A DNA stretch of 64,000 bases. Origin: Panorpa germanica (taxonomy: Eukaryota; Arthropoda; Insecta; Mecoptera; Panorpidae). Below are positions 12,196 to 24,154 of this stretch, piece by piece. Within the stretch, counting starts at the first letter, position 1; each line of letters begins with the position of its first letter. The stretch lies in assembly GCA_963678705.1 (NCBI GenBank), contig OY783205.1, positions 6,262,001 to 6,326,000 of the forward strand, written 5' to 3'. The position numbers and the translations under genes were made by a program. The notes beneath the pieces are model-generated. The model saw only the letters and a program-made list of their open reading frames with translations, was not told where the DNA came from and did not search any database.

Positions 12196-13231
12196 TTATC
12201 ACCAATTTCATTAAAATAAAAACAGTTGACATCATAACAAACATTAATTGCTACATTCTCAACTACGATTGGCTGAAATTCTAATCGTACGACCTATATT
12301 TCATTTGGGTTAAGAAGAACATATGCTCATAATTGAAGCAATCATCATCAAGACGTTACAAACCTCTTTGTCTTTAACTTAATAACAATTAGTATTTAGC
12401 ACTTGTGTCAATATTTCTCTGATAACTATATGTATTTGTTTCAACACTGTTTTCAAGTTGTGTTTGTGACTAACAAATATGAAATATGTACATTACCTTG
12501 GGTTCATATTTCATGTATTATTCATACCAAATGTTACATATTATTATTCATCGAATTTCAGAATATTTTCGTATATCATTAACTAAATGTAAAATATACT
12601 TAAAATCTTTTGGTAATATATTAGTTTAAAATGTACTGAAAATGTGATGAAAAAAAAACGGAAGAACGGAAGAAGAAATAATGACTAATAAAATTAAACG
12701 ATTACGTATTTGCTATTCGCATTGTCTATAATGCAATTGTGGAAAGAATATTTTCTCTAACGTCAATTTCATAGTCGGTGCAAAGAATTAGGTTATCAAT
12801 GGAGACAATGGGCTTGTGTCCTATGTCTTAATTTCTATAAAACTGTACAATATATTGATATAGTTGGCTACCAGAACTTCAATTGTCCAATTATTTTTTA
12901 ATAACTCCTAAATATTTTAGGAGATATAATCAATTAAAATAATTATTTTTTCCTTTAATTATTAATGGGATTCAACGTTATAGATTATTTCAATATATGT
13001 TACGTCACATGTAACAAATATGCCATCTCTTTTATACAACAGAGTATACGAGTGTGTGTGTGATACGTCGTTTCCTACAAACAGCTGAGTTGTGTACACA
13101 AAATGAGGCATCATATAACGAAGGTTGCCAACAAGGAAAAATAATCTTGATTACTTATTGCACTTATTTCTTTTAAAATATGTAATAAAACTGAAATTTA
13201 AACTTGATATAGCCATAACTCCATAAACAAG

Positions 13232-13520
13232 GTTTCATTTTGTCGGCCGGTACTGTGGATGTGTTTCTGCGTGACCCTTTTCGCAGATCTTGCAATTCGT
13301 ATCTGTCGTTCGGCAAAGTCCTGACCACACGATAAGGTCCTTTGAACTTAGGATGTAGCTTACGACTCTGGCATACGGCTGTATCTCCTGTGATTTGTAT
13401 TGTTACTAGTTCTCCGTCACTGGATTGTCTTGGTAGCCTGCGTGCAGCGTCATATCCTTCCTTTTGTTTTGCCTGGTCCTGTGTTATATGATCCTTAATT
13501 CTCAACCTTAATGATTCAAG
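13232..13520 (-). pseudogene. Gypsy integrase C-terminal part
   Basis: Minus-strand continuation of the integrase after the hAT element: a basic segment (RIKDHITQDQAKQKEGYDAA) followed by a GPY/F-type module (KFKGPYRVV) and VPADKMKPCL. It then runs into unrelated host sequence at 13231, marking the truncation. Confidence 0.8.
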
Positions 13521-13528
13521 GTCTAGGC

Positions 13529-16114
13529 CAGGGTAGGCGAACCAATGGCACGCGTGCCATTGATGGCACGCGACACAATATTTTGGGCACGTCGTCGATC
13601 ATAAAACATGTGTAAAAAATGTGTTAAGTAATAGGTATTTTGTAGTATTTAAGTAGGATCGAACGCGAGTGATCCTACGCTACGGAGTGTTCGGTGCGCG
13701 AGGTGGGGGCGGCGCGGCGGCAGGCAGGAAGCGCTGCGCGGCTCTCGTTTGTTTTGTTTTTATAAGTCGTGGGTTTCAATTGCGAATGACGCATTGTGTT
13801 GCGTCGCATATTAACATATTTTTATTTACGTATTTAATTAATATTTTTTATCATAAATATTTTACAACTATGTTTAAACTTATGTATCTATGTTTTGTAT
13901 ATCTATAAGCTGCTCATTTATTTTATTTTAGTTTTAAATCTTTGAGATTTTTATGATTTTAAACTGATATTTAATATGGCCAGTTCAGCAAAAAAACAAA
14001 AAGTGCAAGATAGTAAATGTATCAGAGAATTTCAAACTTGGTGGACTGAGAAATATGGCATGATTAGTAAAGGTGACAAAGCGGTGTGTGTTTTATGTTC
14101 TGGAACAGTGGTATGTAGAACATCGTCTGTTAAACGGCATTTTGAAACAAATCACAAATCTGTTAGTCAAAAAAGCGAAGCAGAGCAAAAAGAATTAATT
14201 GCAAGTGCATTGAATGACAGAAATAAACAGTCAACATCTATGATTAAATTTGTTTGCAAAAATTTTCATACGAGCGCGGCAAGTTACGCGGCTGCAAATG
14301 TCATTGCTCGGCATAGTAAACCTTTTCAAGAAGGAGAGTTTTTGAAGGAAGCCTGGTTAGCATGCGCGCCCTCTCTTTTTGATGATTTCGATAATAAAGA
14401 TAAGATAATTCAGCGCATCAAAGATACTCCTCTATCAAGAAACACAATAAAAGAAAGAATCTTAAAGCTGGCCGAAAATATAACAGATCAACAAAAAATT
14501 GACATTAACGATGCTTCTTTTATATCGCTATGTCTTGACGAAAGCACTGACATCACTAAATCTGCACGTTTAGCTGTTTTTGCTCGGTATTGTGTAGGAA
14601 ACGTCATTAAGGAAGAATTAATTGCGATAAAATCGTTGCTAACAACTACAAAAGGAACAGATATTAGTACGGCAGTTAAAAATTCGCTTGCTGAAAAAGA
14701 AATGGATATAAAAAAAATTGTTTCTGTAACAACTGATGGTGCTCCAAGTATGGTGGGTAAAAAAAATGGGTTCTTAAGTTTATTTCAAACAGACGTAGGA
14801 CATTCAATTCTTGAATTCCACTGCATCATTCACCAACAAGCCTTGTGTTCTAAGAGTGGTTTAATATCCCTTGATAATATATTGGCGGTAGTTACAAAAA
14901 TAGTCAACCTCATCTCGTTACAGGCTTTAAACAAGCGAAAGTTCGATGCTTTGTTGGATGAAGTCAACTCGGTGTATAATGGCTTACTGATGTATAATAA
15001 TGTTCGCTGGTTGAGTCGCGGGAATGTACTTGAAAGATTTGTTGATTGCTTGGAAGAAATCAGACTGTTTTTGGCAAAATGAGGGAAAAATTGAACAATA
15101 CCCACAGTTGTTGGACGTTATGTGGCTTTCAAAATTGATGTTTTTTACAGACATATGCCAACATTTAAATACATTAAACGTAAAGCTTCAAGGGACAAAC
15201 AAAACAATTATTGTCATGATAGATCTCATTCGCGCTTTTGAGGCTAAACTGCAAGTTTTCAGAAACGATATTATCACAAGAAACTACAAGTATTTTCCAA
15301 ACTTGAAAAAATATATCAATGATTTTGATATTCACGAGACAGCAGACAAAGAAAAATTTACTGAAGAATTTATTTCTGTGATCGATTCTTTAATCAAGGA
15401 ATTTTCAGGGAGATTTTCTCAGTTCAAAGAATTGTCGGAAATACTCAAATTTATTATGTACCCTGATGTGGCGTCATTTCATAAACTGAACTTCTCTCAA
15501 TTGGATTGGTTGGAAATTGAAGAATTTGAAATGCAGTTGATTGATTTCCAATCTAGCTCAATATGGATTCAAAAATTTATTGAAACAAGGAAAGAGTTGG
15601 AATTAATTGAAATTGAAAGATTGACAAGTAATTTAAGTAAAAACGCTAATAACAAAATTCTGGAAACATGGAATGCGTTACCAGACACATTTAACTGTTT
15701 GAAGAAGCTGGCTCATGCTATTTTAACAATGTTTTCATCTACCTATGCCTGTGAGTCATTATTTTCAGAGATTAAAAACTCGGTTAGAAACCGTTTGACA
15801 GATGAATTCAGTTCAGCATGCATTTTGCTAAAAGTAACATCTTACAACCCTAACATAAATTATTTGTCATCTAACCTGCAGCAACAGAAGTCACACTAAT
15901 TTTACAGTAATTTAATTTAAGCATGTAATAAAAATATTCCAAAATGTACCTCTTTTGTTTACTTTATTTAATAAAGAGTTTTGATAGATAGTATTTATTA
16001 TTATTATTTTCCAAATAATCAGAAAGTCAAAATTATTTGATGGCACGTCAATGACCTCATTCGACATTTTTCAGAAAAAATGGCACGGTGATCCATAAAG
16101 GTTCGCCTACCCTG
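13529..16114 (+). mobile_element. hAT element inserted in Gypsy integrase
   Basis: Perfect terminal inverted repeats CAGGGTAGGCGAACC at both ends and an exact 8-bp target duplication GTCTAGGC (13521-13528 and 16115-16122). Subterminal TGGCACG repeats include the palindrome TGGCACGCGTGCCA near the left end. Length is 2586 bp. It carries one transposase gene with a single visible frameshift. Confidence 0.95.
13976..15899 (+). pseudogene. hAT transposase, one frameshift
   Basis: An N-terminal BED-like zinc finger (CVLC...VKRHFETNH, residues about 38-60) is followed by the catalytic core with CLDESTDIT and VTTDGAPSMVG, then HCIIHQQALC, and finally a dimerisation region (ACESLFSEIKNSVRNRL). The frame shifts near 15070 (LEEIRLF region), where a one-base change would link the 13976-15082 frame to 15024-15899. 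The layout matches the ZBED5/GTF2IRD2-like hAT branch. Nearly intact, which suggests recent activity. Confidence 0.9.
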
Positions 16115-16122
16115 GTCTAGGC

Positions 16123-17107
16123 GATCCAAGTCCAGACGAACTGTGTTCAACAATGTTGCTTCTACAGGTGATGTAGTATTGTAACCAATCAACGCTTCCA
16201 TTGGCGTCGCGTTAATGCCTTTATTAACTGTTGTATTTATAGCTCTTTGAACCTGTTTTACGTACAAATCCCAACAGTTCTCGTCATCGCCGGCCCTCAG
16301 AGTGGCAATGGCTGATACTATGGTTTTATTGTATCTTTCACATTGGCTGTTAGCTCTGGGTGTCGCGACAGAATTCAGAATATGTTTAATATTGTAAGTG
16401 GTACAGAATGCATTAAACGATGGTGACGTAAACGCAGTTCCACGGTCACTCATAATACGTGTCGGCACTCCAAACAGATGTACAAGGTTCAGCAGCACCT
16501 TTACAACGTGTTTTTTCTTTTGCGTTTTGACAGGTTCGATCAGCGTAAACTTAGTAAATGTCTCTACAATTACCAGCAAGTATTTGTTTCGCTTTTTACT
16601 AGTCACAAAAGGTCCTACGTGGTCGATGTGTATAGTGTGGAAAGGTACAGTTACTTTCTCTATACTATGCAATCTTCCCTCACGTTTACCTGATTTACTC
16701 TTGTAATAGTTGCATCTCAAGCATGCAGCTATGTATTTTGTCACAAAACGCCTCATTCCAGCAAACCAATAGTTTGAGCGAATCTTAGCGAGTGTTTTGT
16801 CTATACCAAAATGACCAGTGTCATCATGACATAACTTACAAATCTGGAACGCAGCTGACCGTGGTACAACCCAACGTTTGCTGCCGTTATCCAATTTGCG
16901 ATACAATCTGCCTTTGACAATCGTATATTGTGCAAAGTATTGTTTAGTCTCATTATTAACTTCTTTAGCCAGAAGGATTTGCCTGATCCTCGCTAATTGT
17001 TCATCTTGCAGCTGGGCTGATACCACCCAGTCGCTTTCAGTCAGATTAAAGTGAAGCGTTTCCACCGAAAAGACAGCATTTCGGCTCAACGCGTCCACAT
17101 GTAACAT
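16123..17107 (-). pseudogene. Gypsy integrase, N-terminal and catalytic part
   Basis: Shows the HHCC zinc module (CHDDTGHFG ... CLRC), then catalytic residues in IDHVGPF, MSDRGTAF and QCERYNKT, spaced as DDE. It is open from 17107 to the hAT insertion at 16122; residues read beyond that point come from the hAT terminus. The C-terminal part continues at 13520-13232. Confidence 0.85.
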
Positions 17108-17192
17108 TTTTTTTTGTCAATGTTGTCCTCAATTCATTACAGTTAGTGATAACTTTCAACGCTAACACAACGGCCATCGTTTCTAACTCGTA

Positions 17193-17420
17193 TTAATGAT
17201 ACTGTCTCTGATCAACAGTTGTTTGTTTGCTGAAATATGAGACCACTCGAAGGTCTTTACCATGCTTCTGAAACAGAATTGCACCCACACCTAAACAGCT
17301 GGCGTCTGTGTGCAATTGGGTTTCTAAAGATGGGTCAAATACAGGTAGTACGGGCTTTTCACTCAGCAGTTTCTTAACTGACGTGAATGCCGCGGCTCTT
17401 GACTCATTTACCATTCCCAT
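17193..17420 (-). pseudogene. Gypsy RNase H fragment
   Basis: AAFTSVKKLLSEKPVLPVFD leads into the RNase H core HTDASCLGVGAILFQ and SYFSKQTT. The frame stops after RQYH, before the rest of the domain. It sits between the RT and integrase frames. Confidence 0.75.
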
Positions 17421-18293
17421 TTATTATTATTTTTAGTCAACTTTGTCAAAGGTTCGACTAAACTGGCGAAGTTGCGCATGAACTTCCGAAAATAACTAGC
17501 CAACCCAATAAATTGACGTATCTGCTTTACAGTTTTCGGTGTAGGCATATCCATTACAGCTTTGACTTTATTCGCGCCGGGGCGAATACCGGTTTTATCG
17601 ATTTGTCGACCCAGATAGTCGATTTGTTTGGCAAAGAATGAACATTTTTCTAGCTTCAATGTAAAATTATGTTCCCTCAATATCTTTAATACTTGTTTGA
17701 GCCTATCTAAGCCTTCATCAAAAGTGTGAGACGGTACAATAATATCGTCCAGATACGGAAAAGCAATCGTGTTTTTTAGTGTACCTAGTATTTTATTAAT
17801 AGTGCGCTGAAAGACTGACGGTGCATTAGTTAGTCCGAAAGGAACTCGCAGAAATTCAAATTGACCATCAGGTGTAACAAATGCTGTTTTATGAATAGAA
17901 TCGGTAGCCATTGGTATTTGATAATATCCTGAAGCCATATCTAAACCAGTAAAATATTTTTGCCCGCCCAATCGATCTAACTGATCATCGATAAGAGGTA
18001 ACGGGTAACGATCACGAATCGTAATTGCATTTAATTTTCTGTAATCAATGCATAAGCGGTGACAGGTGACTGTCTTCTTTTTTACAAGTAAAATAGGACA
18101 CAATAGCATAAGGTGAATCCGATTCACGTATCATATTGCGAACAATTTCACGTTCATTTATTGATAATCTGTAAGGTCTCTGCGCGACAGGGCTATCGGT
18201 TGTACATTTAATATGCAATTCCGTTGAAGTTGTACCGTGTGTGTAAGTTGAAACCGATAGAAATGCAATCTTGAAAATCAAACAACAATTCAC
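17408..18293 (-). pseudogene. Gypsy reverse transcriptase remnant
   Basis: Contains CIDYRKLNAITIRDRYPLP, then GLDMASGYYQIPM with the first catalytic Asp, FGLTNAPSVFQR, and the FPYLDDIIV box with the catalytic DD pair, then YLGRQID and the FIGLASYFRKF connection. The 5' part is in another frame (18045-18293), so at least one frameshift is present near 18100. Confidence 0.85.
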
Positions 18294-18720
18294 GACATTT
18301 TTGTTGCTGTTTTGAATTCAATCCATTTAATTCAAGTTTATTAATTATATTATGCTTATCGCTAACAGCAGCTGTGACCGACATTATTTGAGGTACCCTT
18401 AAAGTAGGTAGCCGCCGTATTGTCACGCTATTAGATAGTTTTATTAACATCACTTCCGGCTGATCTATGAAATCACGACCGACTAGCAATGCTTGTGTTA
18501 ATTGATCGTCTTGAATTACGATTATTTTTAGGGTGGTTTCAACTTCACTGACACGAACAGTTGCAGTCATATACCCAATGCCAGAACTCAACATGCCTGA
18601 AAAACTTTGCAGTAACGGCACACTTTTATCAACTGCCAGCCTCAACAGCACTGCCATTGATTGTCTGATAAGTGTGTTAACTACTGCCCGTGTCTAACAA
18701 ACATTTTGTTTTAAAGCCAT
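18208..18720 (-). pseudogene. Gypsy aspartic protease remnant
   Basis: Minus-strand translation near 18690 gives LLDTGSS, the retroviral-type aspartic protease active site, immediately followed by a stop. The frame resumes at 18657 and continues through a LLVGRDFI segment, which corresponds to the protease C-terminal ILG-like region. The linker to RT follows. Confidence 0.7.
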
Positions 18721-18732
18721 TCACATATGCCG

Positions 18733-19607
18733 TCAACTGATACGGATTTTTAACGGATATTGACATGGACGTTCCTGAAAACACCCTGTGTACATTACGT
18801 GTAGTCTACTATGGCCATGCCTGTTGCACAAGTTGCATTTTGTCAGTGGTTTTGAACAATCACGCATCATGTGCCCGGTGTCGTTACAGTTGTAACATCT
18901 CGTCGTTCTTCCGCTAGACCCTCGCGATCCTGTGCTACTTGATTCAACATTGAGCTTCGACGCGCGGGTAGAGGAGATTTTTTCTTTGTAAGAAGCGTCA
19001 GGCAAACTGCCCTATGTACACAGATATGTGTACAGCTGTCTGGCCGTCTTGCATTGTGCTGAACGCGCCGACAATGCTATTGCTGAATCCGTGATGCCGC
19101 CTATGACGAGGTCTATGACGCAATCATCGGGCATGTCGAACTGCAGACACTGCCACATGGAAGTCTTCTGAAGATAGTAATCACAAAATTTTGTCCGGGC
19201 TTCGTCTTGAGGTTGTGGGCGTCTGCTATCCAGCGTGTGTAGGGCTTTGGTCGGTCGTATTGTCTGGTGAGTACGGCCCTTACGTCTTGCCAACGCGTAT
19301 ACGAGAAGTCGCTGGAGTCGTACCATGACCGCACCGAACCCTTCAGCCGACTTGCTGCCACCTGAATAGTAGTCCCTTCAGACCACTCATTAAGGTTCTT
19401 TAATTTGTCAATTTTGGTGAGCCACTCTTCAATTAACTGTTCCCCTTGTGGATCGAACGTAGGGATAGATAAGTCATTTGTTGACACAAAATTCCTATCA
19501 TTCTTCATCATGAGAGCTGTCTCTAACCGCATTATCTTCGCCTGCATGTCTTCCATTGTCGTGGAACACTCAGAACGTTCACGGCGTCGTGAAAGTGGTG
19601 AACTCAT
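18733..19607 (-). pseudogene. Gypsy gag pseudogene
   Basis: Starts with a serine/arginine-rich leader and a coiled segment (MEDMQAKIMRLETALM), then capsid-like sequence (EEWLTKIDKL, SWYDSS). The frame changes near 19200-19320, continues as a helical capsid C-terminus, and changes again near 19010 before a zinc knuckle C-x2-C-x4-H-x4-C (CYNCNDTGHMMRDC), followed by a second incomplete knuckle (CNLCNRHGHSRLH). Frame breaks show it is non-functional. Confidence 0.75.
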
Positions 19608-19824
19608 TATTAATCAACAAATAATGAATTTCTCAATAATTGGCAATTATTCACGTAGCAAGTTCACTTCACTAATGTTAATAACTTTAAATTTACTGCA
19701 CAACAATAAATTTAACACAACAAAAACAGCGTCACTGCACAGAATAATTGTCTTTTCGGGTTTATTTGTACAAAAAAAATTAACAAATATCACAATTTTG
19801 CACGGTGTATCCCACTTATGATAT

Positions 19825-20088
19825 TGTTAGAAACAATACGGTGTACTCAATAATTATAAGTCGAACTTAAGGTTTGATTCAAATATCTTTATTCATAAAT
19901 ATTAGAACCGATACACAAATATCGAATAATCTACTGCTCTGTTCTAATTCATAATGCGACGTGCCCAGGGCCACGTCATGCTTAGCGAGGTGAGAGGGGG
20001 ATGAAACATCAAGCCCCACTTAAGACTGTTAGCTTATCTTAGTTCTCGGTAATGCAGCGCAGTGGTGTAGTGTATAAGGGTTCTAACA
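19825..20088 (-). repeat. 5' LTR of the Gypsy-like element
   Basis: A 264-bp segment with inverted ends TGTTAGAA/TTCTAACA lies immediately upstream (minus strand) of the gag leader. Its partner at the 3' side is missing. I could not match the adjacent bases to a specific tRNA primer site. Confidence 0.6.
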
Positions 20089-20104
20089 ATATATATATAT
20101 TAAA

Positions 20105-20491
20105 ATTTTTTGGCAAAAATAATGATAACACCCAGTTTGCTGCGACATAGCATAGCTGAGTCAAGACAATAACACTTCTAGGAATAGTCAAATACAATCG
20201 ACCACTGTTTCGGACCTACAAGAGAGATCGATTACGCATAACACTTATGATCTAATAAGATTGCGGACCTGATGAAGGGATATCGGGACGCAGTAACAAC
20301 GACACATGTGGGTGCAAGCAAAGCCAGGACCTCTGGATTTGGTCTCGAATTTGGACACTCTTACTGACGGTTTCTGACAGCGATGTTGATTTGACCACAT
20401 TTATAATCTACATATTTGATTCGGATTGATTATTAATAAATATATTCTTGTTGGATTCATTGTAATGTTTTAATTAAACAACCCTAACAAT
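20105..20491 (-). repeat. LTR-like repeat, copy 1
   Basis: Reading the minus strand, this starts TGTTAGGGTTG and matches 28458-28830 over its whole length. The 3' boundary is unclear: both copies agree up to CTGG(G)TGTTA and then diverge, so I cannot confirm a CA end or a target duplication. No coding sequence. Probably a solo LTR. Confidence 0.5.
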
Positions 20492-20503
20492 AATTACAAT
20501 GGA

Positions 20504-20732
20504 TTGTTGGCAAAAAAGTCTTGAATTTTTCACGAACATCGTAAGCTTTTCCAGCAGCACGTTTTTCACCCGTAGTTCTTGATCGATTCGTGTCGGAGGT
20601 TTGTTGAGTTCCGCTGGATGTGGAACCAAAATTTATCGGAAGACCTTCACTATCCATTATGATATTATGCAGTAAGCATATGCATTTGATTATGTTGTCT
20701 GCTCGGTATCCAATAACATAATAAGATAACAT
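20504..20732 (-). pseudogene. PIF/Harbinger transposase C-terminal fragment
   Basis: CICLLHNIIMDSEGLP, a serine/threonine-rich linker and YDVREKFKTFL are the C-terminal tail typical of Harbinger (HARBI1-like) transposases. Everything upstream including the DDE core is missing. A terminal-repeat fragment of the foldback MITE family lies just to the right (20815-20905). Confidence 0.7.
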
Positions 20733-20814
20733 CCATGCACACCAGATTTAAGACGTAAACAACAACTGAATGCTGTATCAAAAATATAGATAAATAAATT
20801 AGTATAAATATTTA

Positions 20815-20905
20815 TTGTGACACACATAGGCGGTTTGCTTTGCCGCTCATCCAACCCGCCGATTTACGTCCGAATTCGCCGTCACTTAAATACGGTCCCA
20901 TAACA
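20815..20905. repeat. Fragment of the Harbinger-type MITE end
   Basis: Matches the right arm of the 31810-33019 foldback element (ACACATAGGCGGTTTGCTT through CTTAAATACGGTCCC), but the outermost CTGAGACAGGCC is lost. It abuts the left edge of segmental copy B. Confidence 0.75.
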
Positions 20906-21264
20906 AATAACAGTATGCGCGATATTCATTACGTTTATATCCGAGGAACACGCGTGAAGTAAACAATCTTCTTTATCGCAATGTCGAGATATTTGTACAG
21001 GTAAGTGCAACCTTTTCTCCTAATTCCGGAATAATATTTCACAACTATAACTTTTGTATGCTCAGACGCCCGCAAAATTCGTAACAATATATAACCAATT
21101 TAACTTGATGACAACCAAACCCAGAAAATATAACTCTGATCCGGAGATTCAATGCAAAAACACGGCGACCAGCGTCAAGCATCCCATACCACATTAACGG
21201 GGGGTAAGGTTTTAATATATTTTAAAAAATGTTTTATTAATGTACAACATATTAGGATTATTAT

Positions 21265-21765
21265 GTGAAAATTTTAAGTCGATTGGAGTAAAACTAACGA
21301 AGATATGGAGTAGTAAGTCTCCGCCTCTCTGGTTCAGTTTCGCGCTGCAGCGAACAGCAACCTGGGAGCGCAAAGAAAAGAAAACTTGTAGCACTTCTAG
21401 CAAGTAAAGTTTTAAAAGAAATGAAACCTGTTCTAGAGCGATGTGTTGGAGGCTTCATTCAAAACATTAATAAGAGTCTGAACCAACTCATTTGGAAAAT
21501 CGCAGCAAATGTAGCAGTCTGTATTTCTTTTATTAGTTATTAATGAAGGCTGTATTGCTTTGTTGGCATTTATGCAAGAGATGGGTATCAAAACAGGGAC
21601 AAGTTCTTATGAATGGGCGCAGACAGTAGACAGTATTTGAATAAGCCTTGTGGAGCAAGAAGCTTCAAAAGAAAGGAAAAAGGCCAGAATTCGACGTAGA
21701 CAAAAGCAAATAGATGCACTAGACATCTTAGCTAAAAGCCCTTCGCTTCGTCGACGATTGAATGT
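21265..21765 (+). pseudogene. Transposon-derived coding remnant, copy B
   Basis: Counterpart of 7826-8380 with extra deletions; the YEDLSNDA stretch is lost. It retains the INKSLNQLIW-like stretch, the EMGIKTG segment and the basic tail before a GTAAGT-like site near 21763. No open frame remains. Confidence 0.4.
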
Positions 21766-22555
21766 AAGTATATAAAAAAAGAACATTCGTTTTGTGCTGT
21801 AAAAATATTAAAAACTCTTAAAAGCGTTTTTCTCACACTTTTCTTTTTCTGGGTCGATGCCCTCTCTAGCTCAAAATCTACTGCACCGATCCTTTTTGAA
21901 ATTTTGCACACCCTTTCTTCGTCGGTAACGCTGTCGAGTTTTTTTTTTAATTTTAACGTATTTTAAATAACAAAGTTTCTGATTTTTTTCATGAAAATCG
22001 GTATTTTGACTTCTAAGTCCTGTAAGAATTTGAAAAACCAATATAAAAAAACTCGACAGTGTTATCTGTAGAAACTTATCAACTAATAAAATCATTTTGG
22101 TTTTTTGATTTCAGATAATCCAGTGATGAGTTATGAGTGACACCGCAATGAAGTATTTTATATATTTTTTAAATTTAATTTATTTAACGTTGCCTTATTT
22201 CCTATGCTGAGTCCTTTAACCGCGATCTCCTATTAAGCTTGCAGTTTCTGTGGTATCGTGGCTTTATATATGTAAACTACACTACTGCCTGATAAGTTTA
22301 TGAATACGTATTTACATAAATAATGCTCTCGCCCACTGTGTCGTCATATTTTGTAATGAAATGAAATTTTCTACATTTTAATATTTATTGTTAATTGAAA
22401 GAACAATTTTTGAATCCTAATTTTAAAGTTTATTGATAATGCATGAACAGATAAATTGAATAAGTGATTACATATTTCTAATAACATTACAGCTAATACT
22501 CTAATACAGCTATGGATACTCTAGATTCATTCTACACTTAAAACACATATTTCCT

Positions 22556-24111
22556 TCACAATTTAGAGTTGTAATCTTCGCATAACTGTACACTCAGTTC
22601 CTTCAGTACTTCGGCGGTACGATCCTCGAAGAGTTTCTCTAAAGCTACTCCTGTTGCGAGTTCTATTAGTCTCCTAATAGGCAAGTATTGCTCCTCATTT
22701 CCCTGCAGTTTAACGTCAAACCAACTGAAAACAAGACGAATACGAGTATTAGTACCAAAGCACACGTTATGAAATATGAAGTTTCAATTTCAAACTTACC
22801 CGGGGTTTGTAACCTTCAAATCAAAAATACTGCATTTGGTAGAGGTGCGGTTTATCAAAATGTCCAGGAATATACTGAAGCCAGTAAACTCTCCGACAAT
22901 TATTTCTTTTATATCATTGCCATTATGTTGAACTGCGAGGTTATAAGTGGCCTAATAAATACATATACGAAATTAAACAATGGAGTAAAACTAGAAGTAA
23001 AAGTTGCTTTATCGGGTTTTTGTCTTTTTTAAATTTGTTTAACGGCGTCCTATTTCCGATGCTAAGTCCTACGTGCCATGGAATGTGCCATGCCATATAT
23101 GTGAACTACACCAATGTCTAATAAGTTTATGATAATGAATGTACATTTTAATTTAACTTGATAACAACCAAACATAGAACATATATTTCTAGTCCAATGA
23201 TCGATCCCTAAGATGCAGCTATCGGTGTAAAGAATCAATTCTCTCATCGACTGTGTCGTCAGGTTTCTTTATTCAAATGTTTATAGTTTGAAATATTAAA
23301 ACCTACAGAACTCAAAAATAGACTCTCTAATCAGGAAGAAGTGCAGAAGAAGAAGTTTCTTTCCAATTCAAAATGTCTATTAACAATAAAAACTAATACA
23401 ACACATCAACATCTACTGAAGAAAAAACCACTTTAAGGCCGTATACGTAATTGCCAACAATTACACATTTATAGATAACTTGCAAACCATACGCAGTCAT
23501 TAAAAAAAAACACGACATCAAATGACATTTACAAGATGTCATGGCAAACGACTCGGTCAAACTTGCAGCACTGCAAGAGTATGTCATCCAGACATAACTT
23601 ATTCATAAGTATACAAGGACAACGATTGGCGAATATGACCTGTTGAAATATCGAAAAAAATTGTTTTTTCTAAATATTTTCATTGAAGTAATAACATTTT
23701 TTGTCTTTCCATTTAATTTTAATAATATTTAATGTTTATAATATTAAATAATAATATATAGTTAAATATATATAGTAATAAATATTATAATTTATAGTTT
23801 ACTAGCTGTCCCGGCCACGCGTTGATGTGGCTAACGTTTTTGTCATATTACATTACATAGCGCCATCTATTGAATATTTACTCAATCTAGTCAACAGATG
23901 TCGCCATCTTTTAAAATCGTTTGGAGCTAACAGATAATTAATAGACAAATAATTTGCAATAAGATTATATTGCAATCATAAATTGAGATGTAAGCTATCC
24001 TATCTTTCCAGTTGGATCAAACTGCACACGGTGTACAAATTTGATTAAAATCGGTTAAGTAGTTTAGGAGTCCATCGCGGACGAACAACGTGACACGTAA
24101 TTTATATATAT

Positions 24112-24154
<43 letters not shown>

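Larger units (their letters stand above)
5519..13231. repeat. Segmental duplication, copy A
   Basis: After removing the mariner insertion, 5519-13231 aligns with about 20905-28408: the LTR tail, the transposon-derived frame, all five gene exons, introns and about 1.1 kb of upstream DNA. Copy A lacks the small Helitrons and several hundred bases of intron 1 seen in copy B. The right edge is sharp: the shared sequence CCATAAACA is followed here by Gypsy sequence at 13232. Confidence 0.85.
13232..20088 (-). mobile_element. Gypsy-like LTR retrotransposon, 3'-truncated and interrupted
   Basis: Minus-strand order is LTR (20088-19825), gag (19607-18733), protease, reverse transcriptase, RNase H and integrase, the classic Gypsy order. 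The element ends inside the integrase C-terminal region at 13232, where duplicated host sequence resumes, so the 3' LTR is absent. Excluding the hAT insertion it is about 4.26 kb. All coding blocks carry frame changes or stops, and no envelope-like frame was seen. Confidence 0.85.

Noticed and set aside
19405..19821. 138-residue plus-strand frame antisense to gag
   Set aside because: Shadow of the Gypsy gag and leader; no domains.
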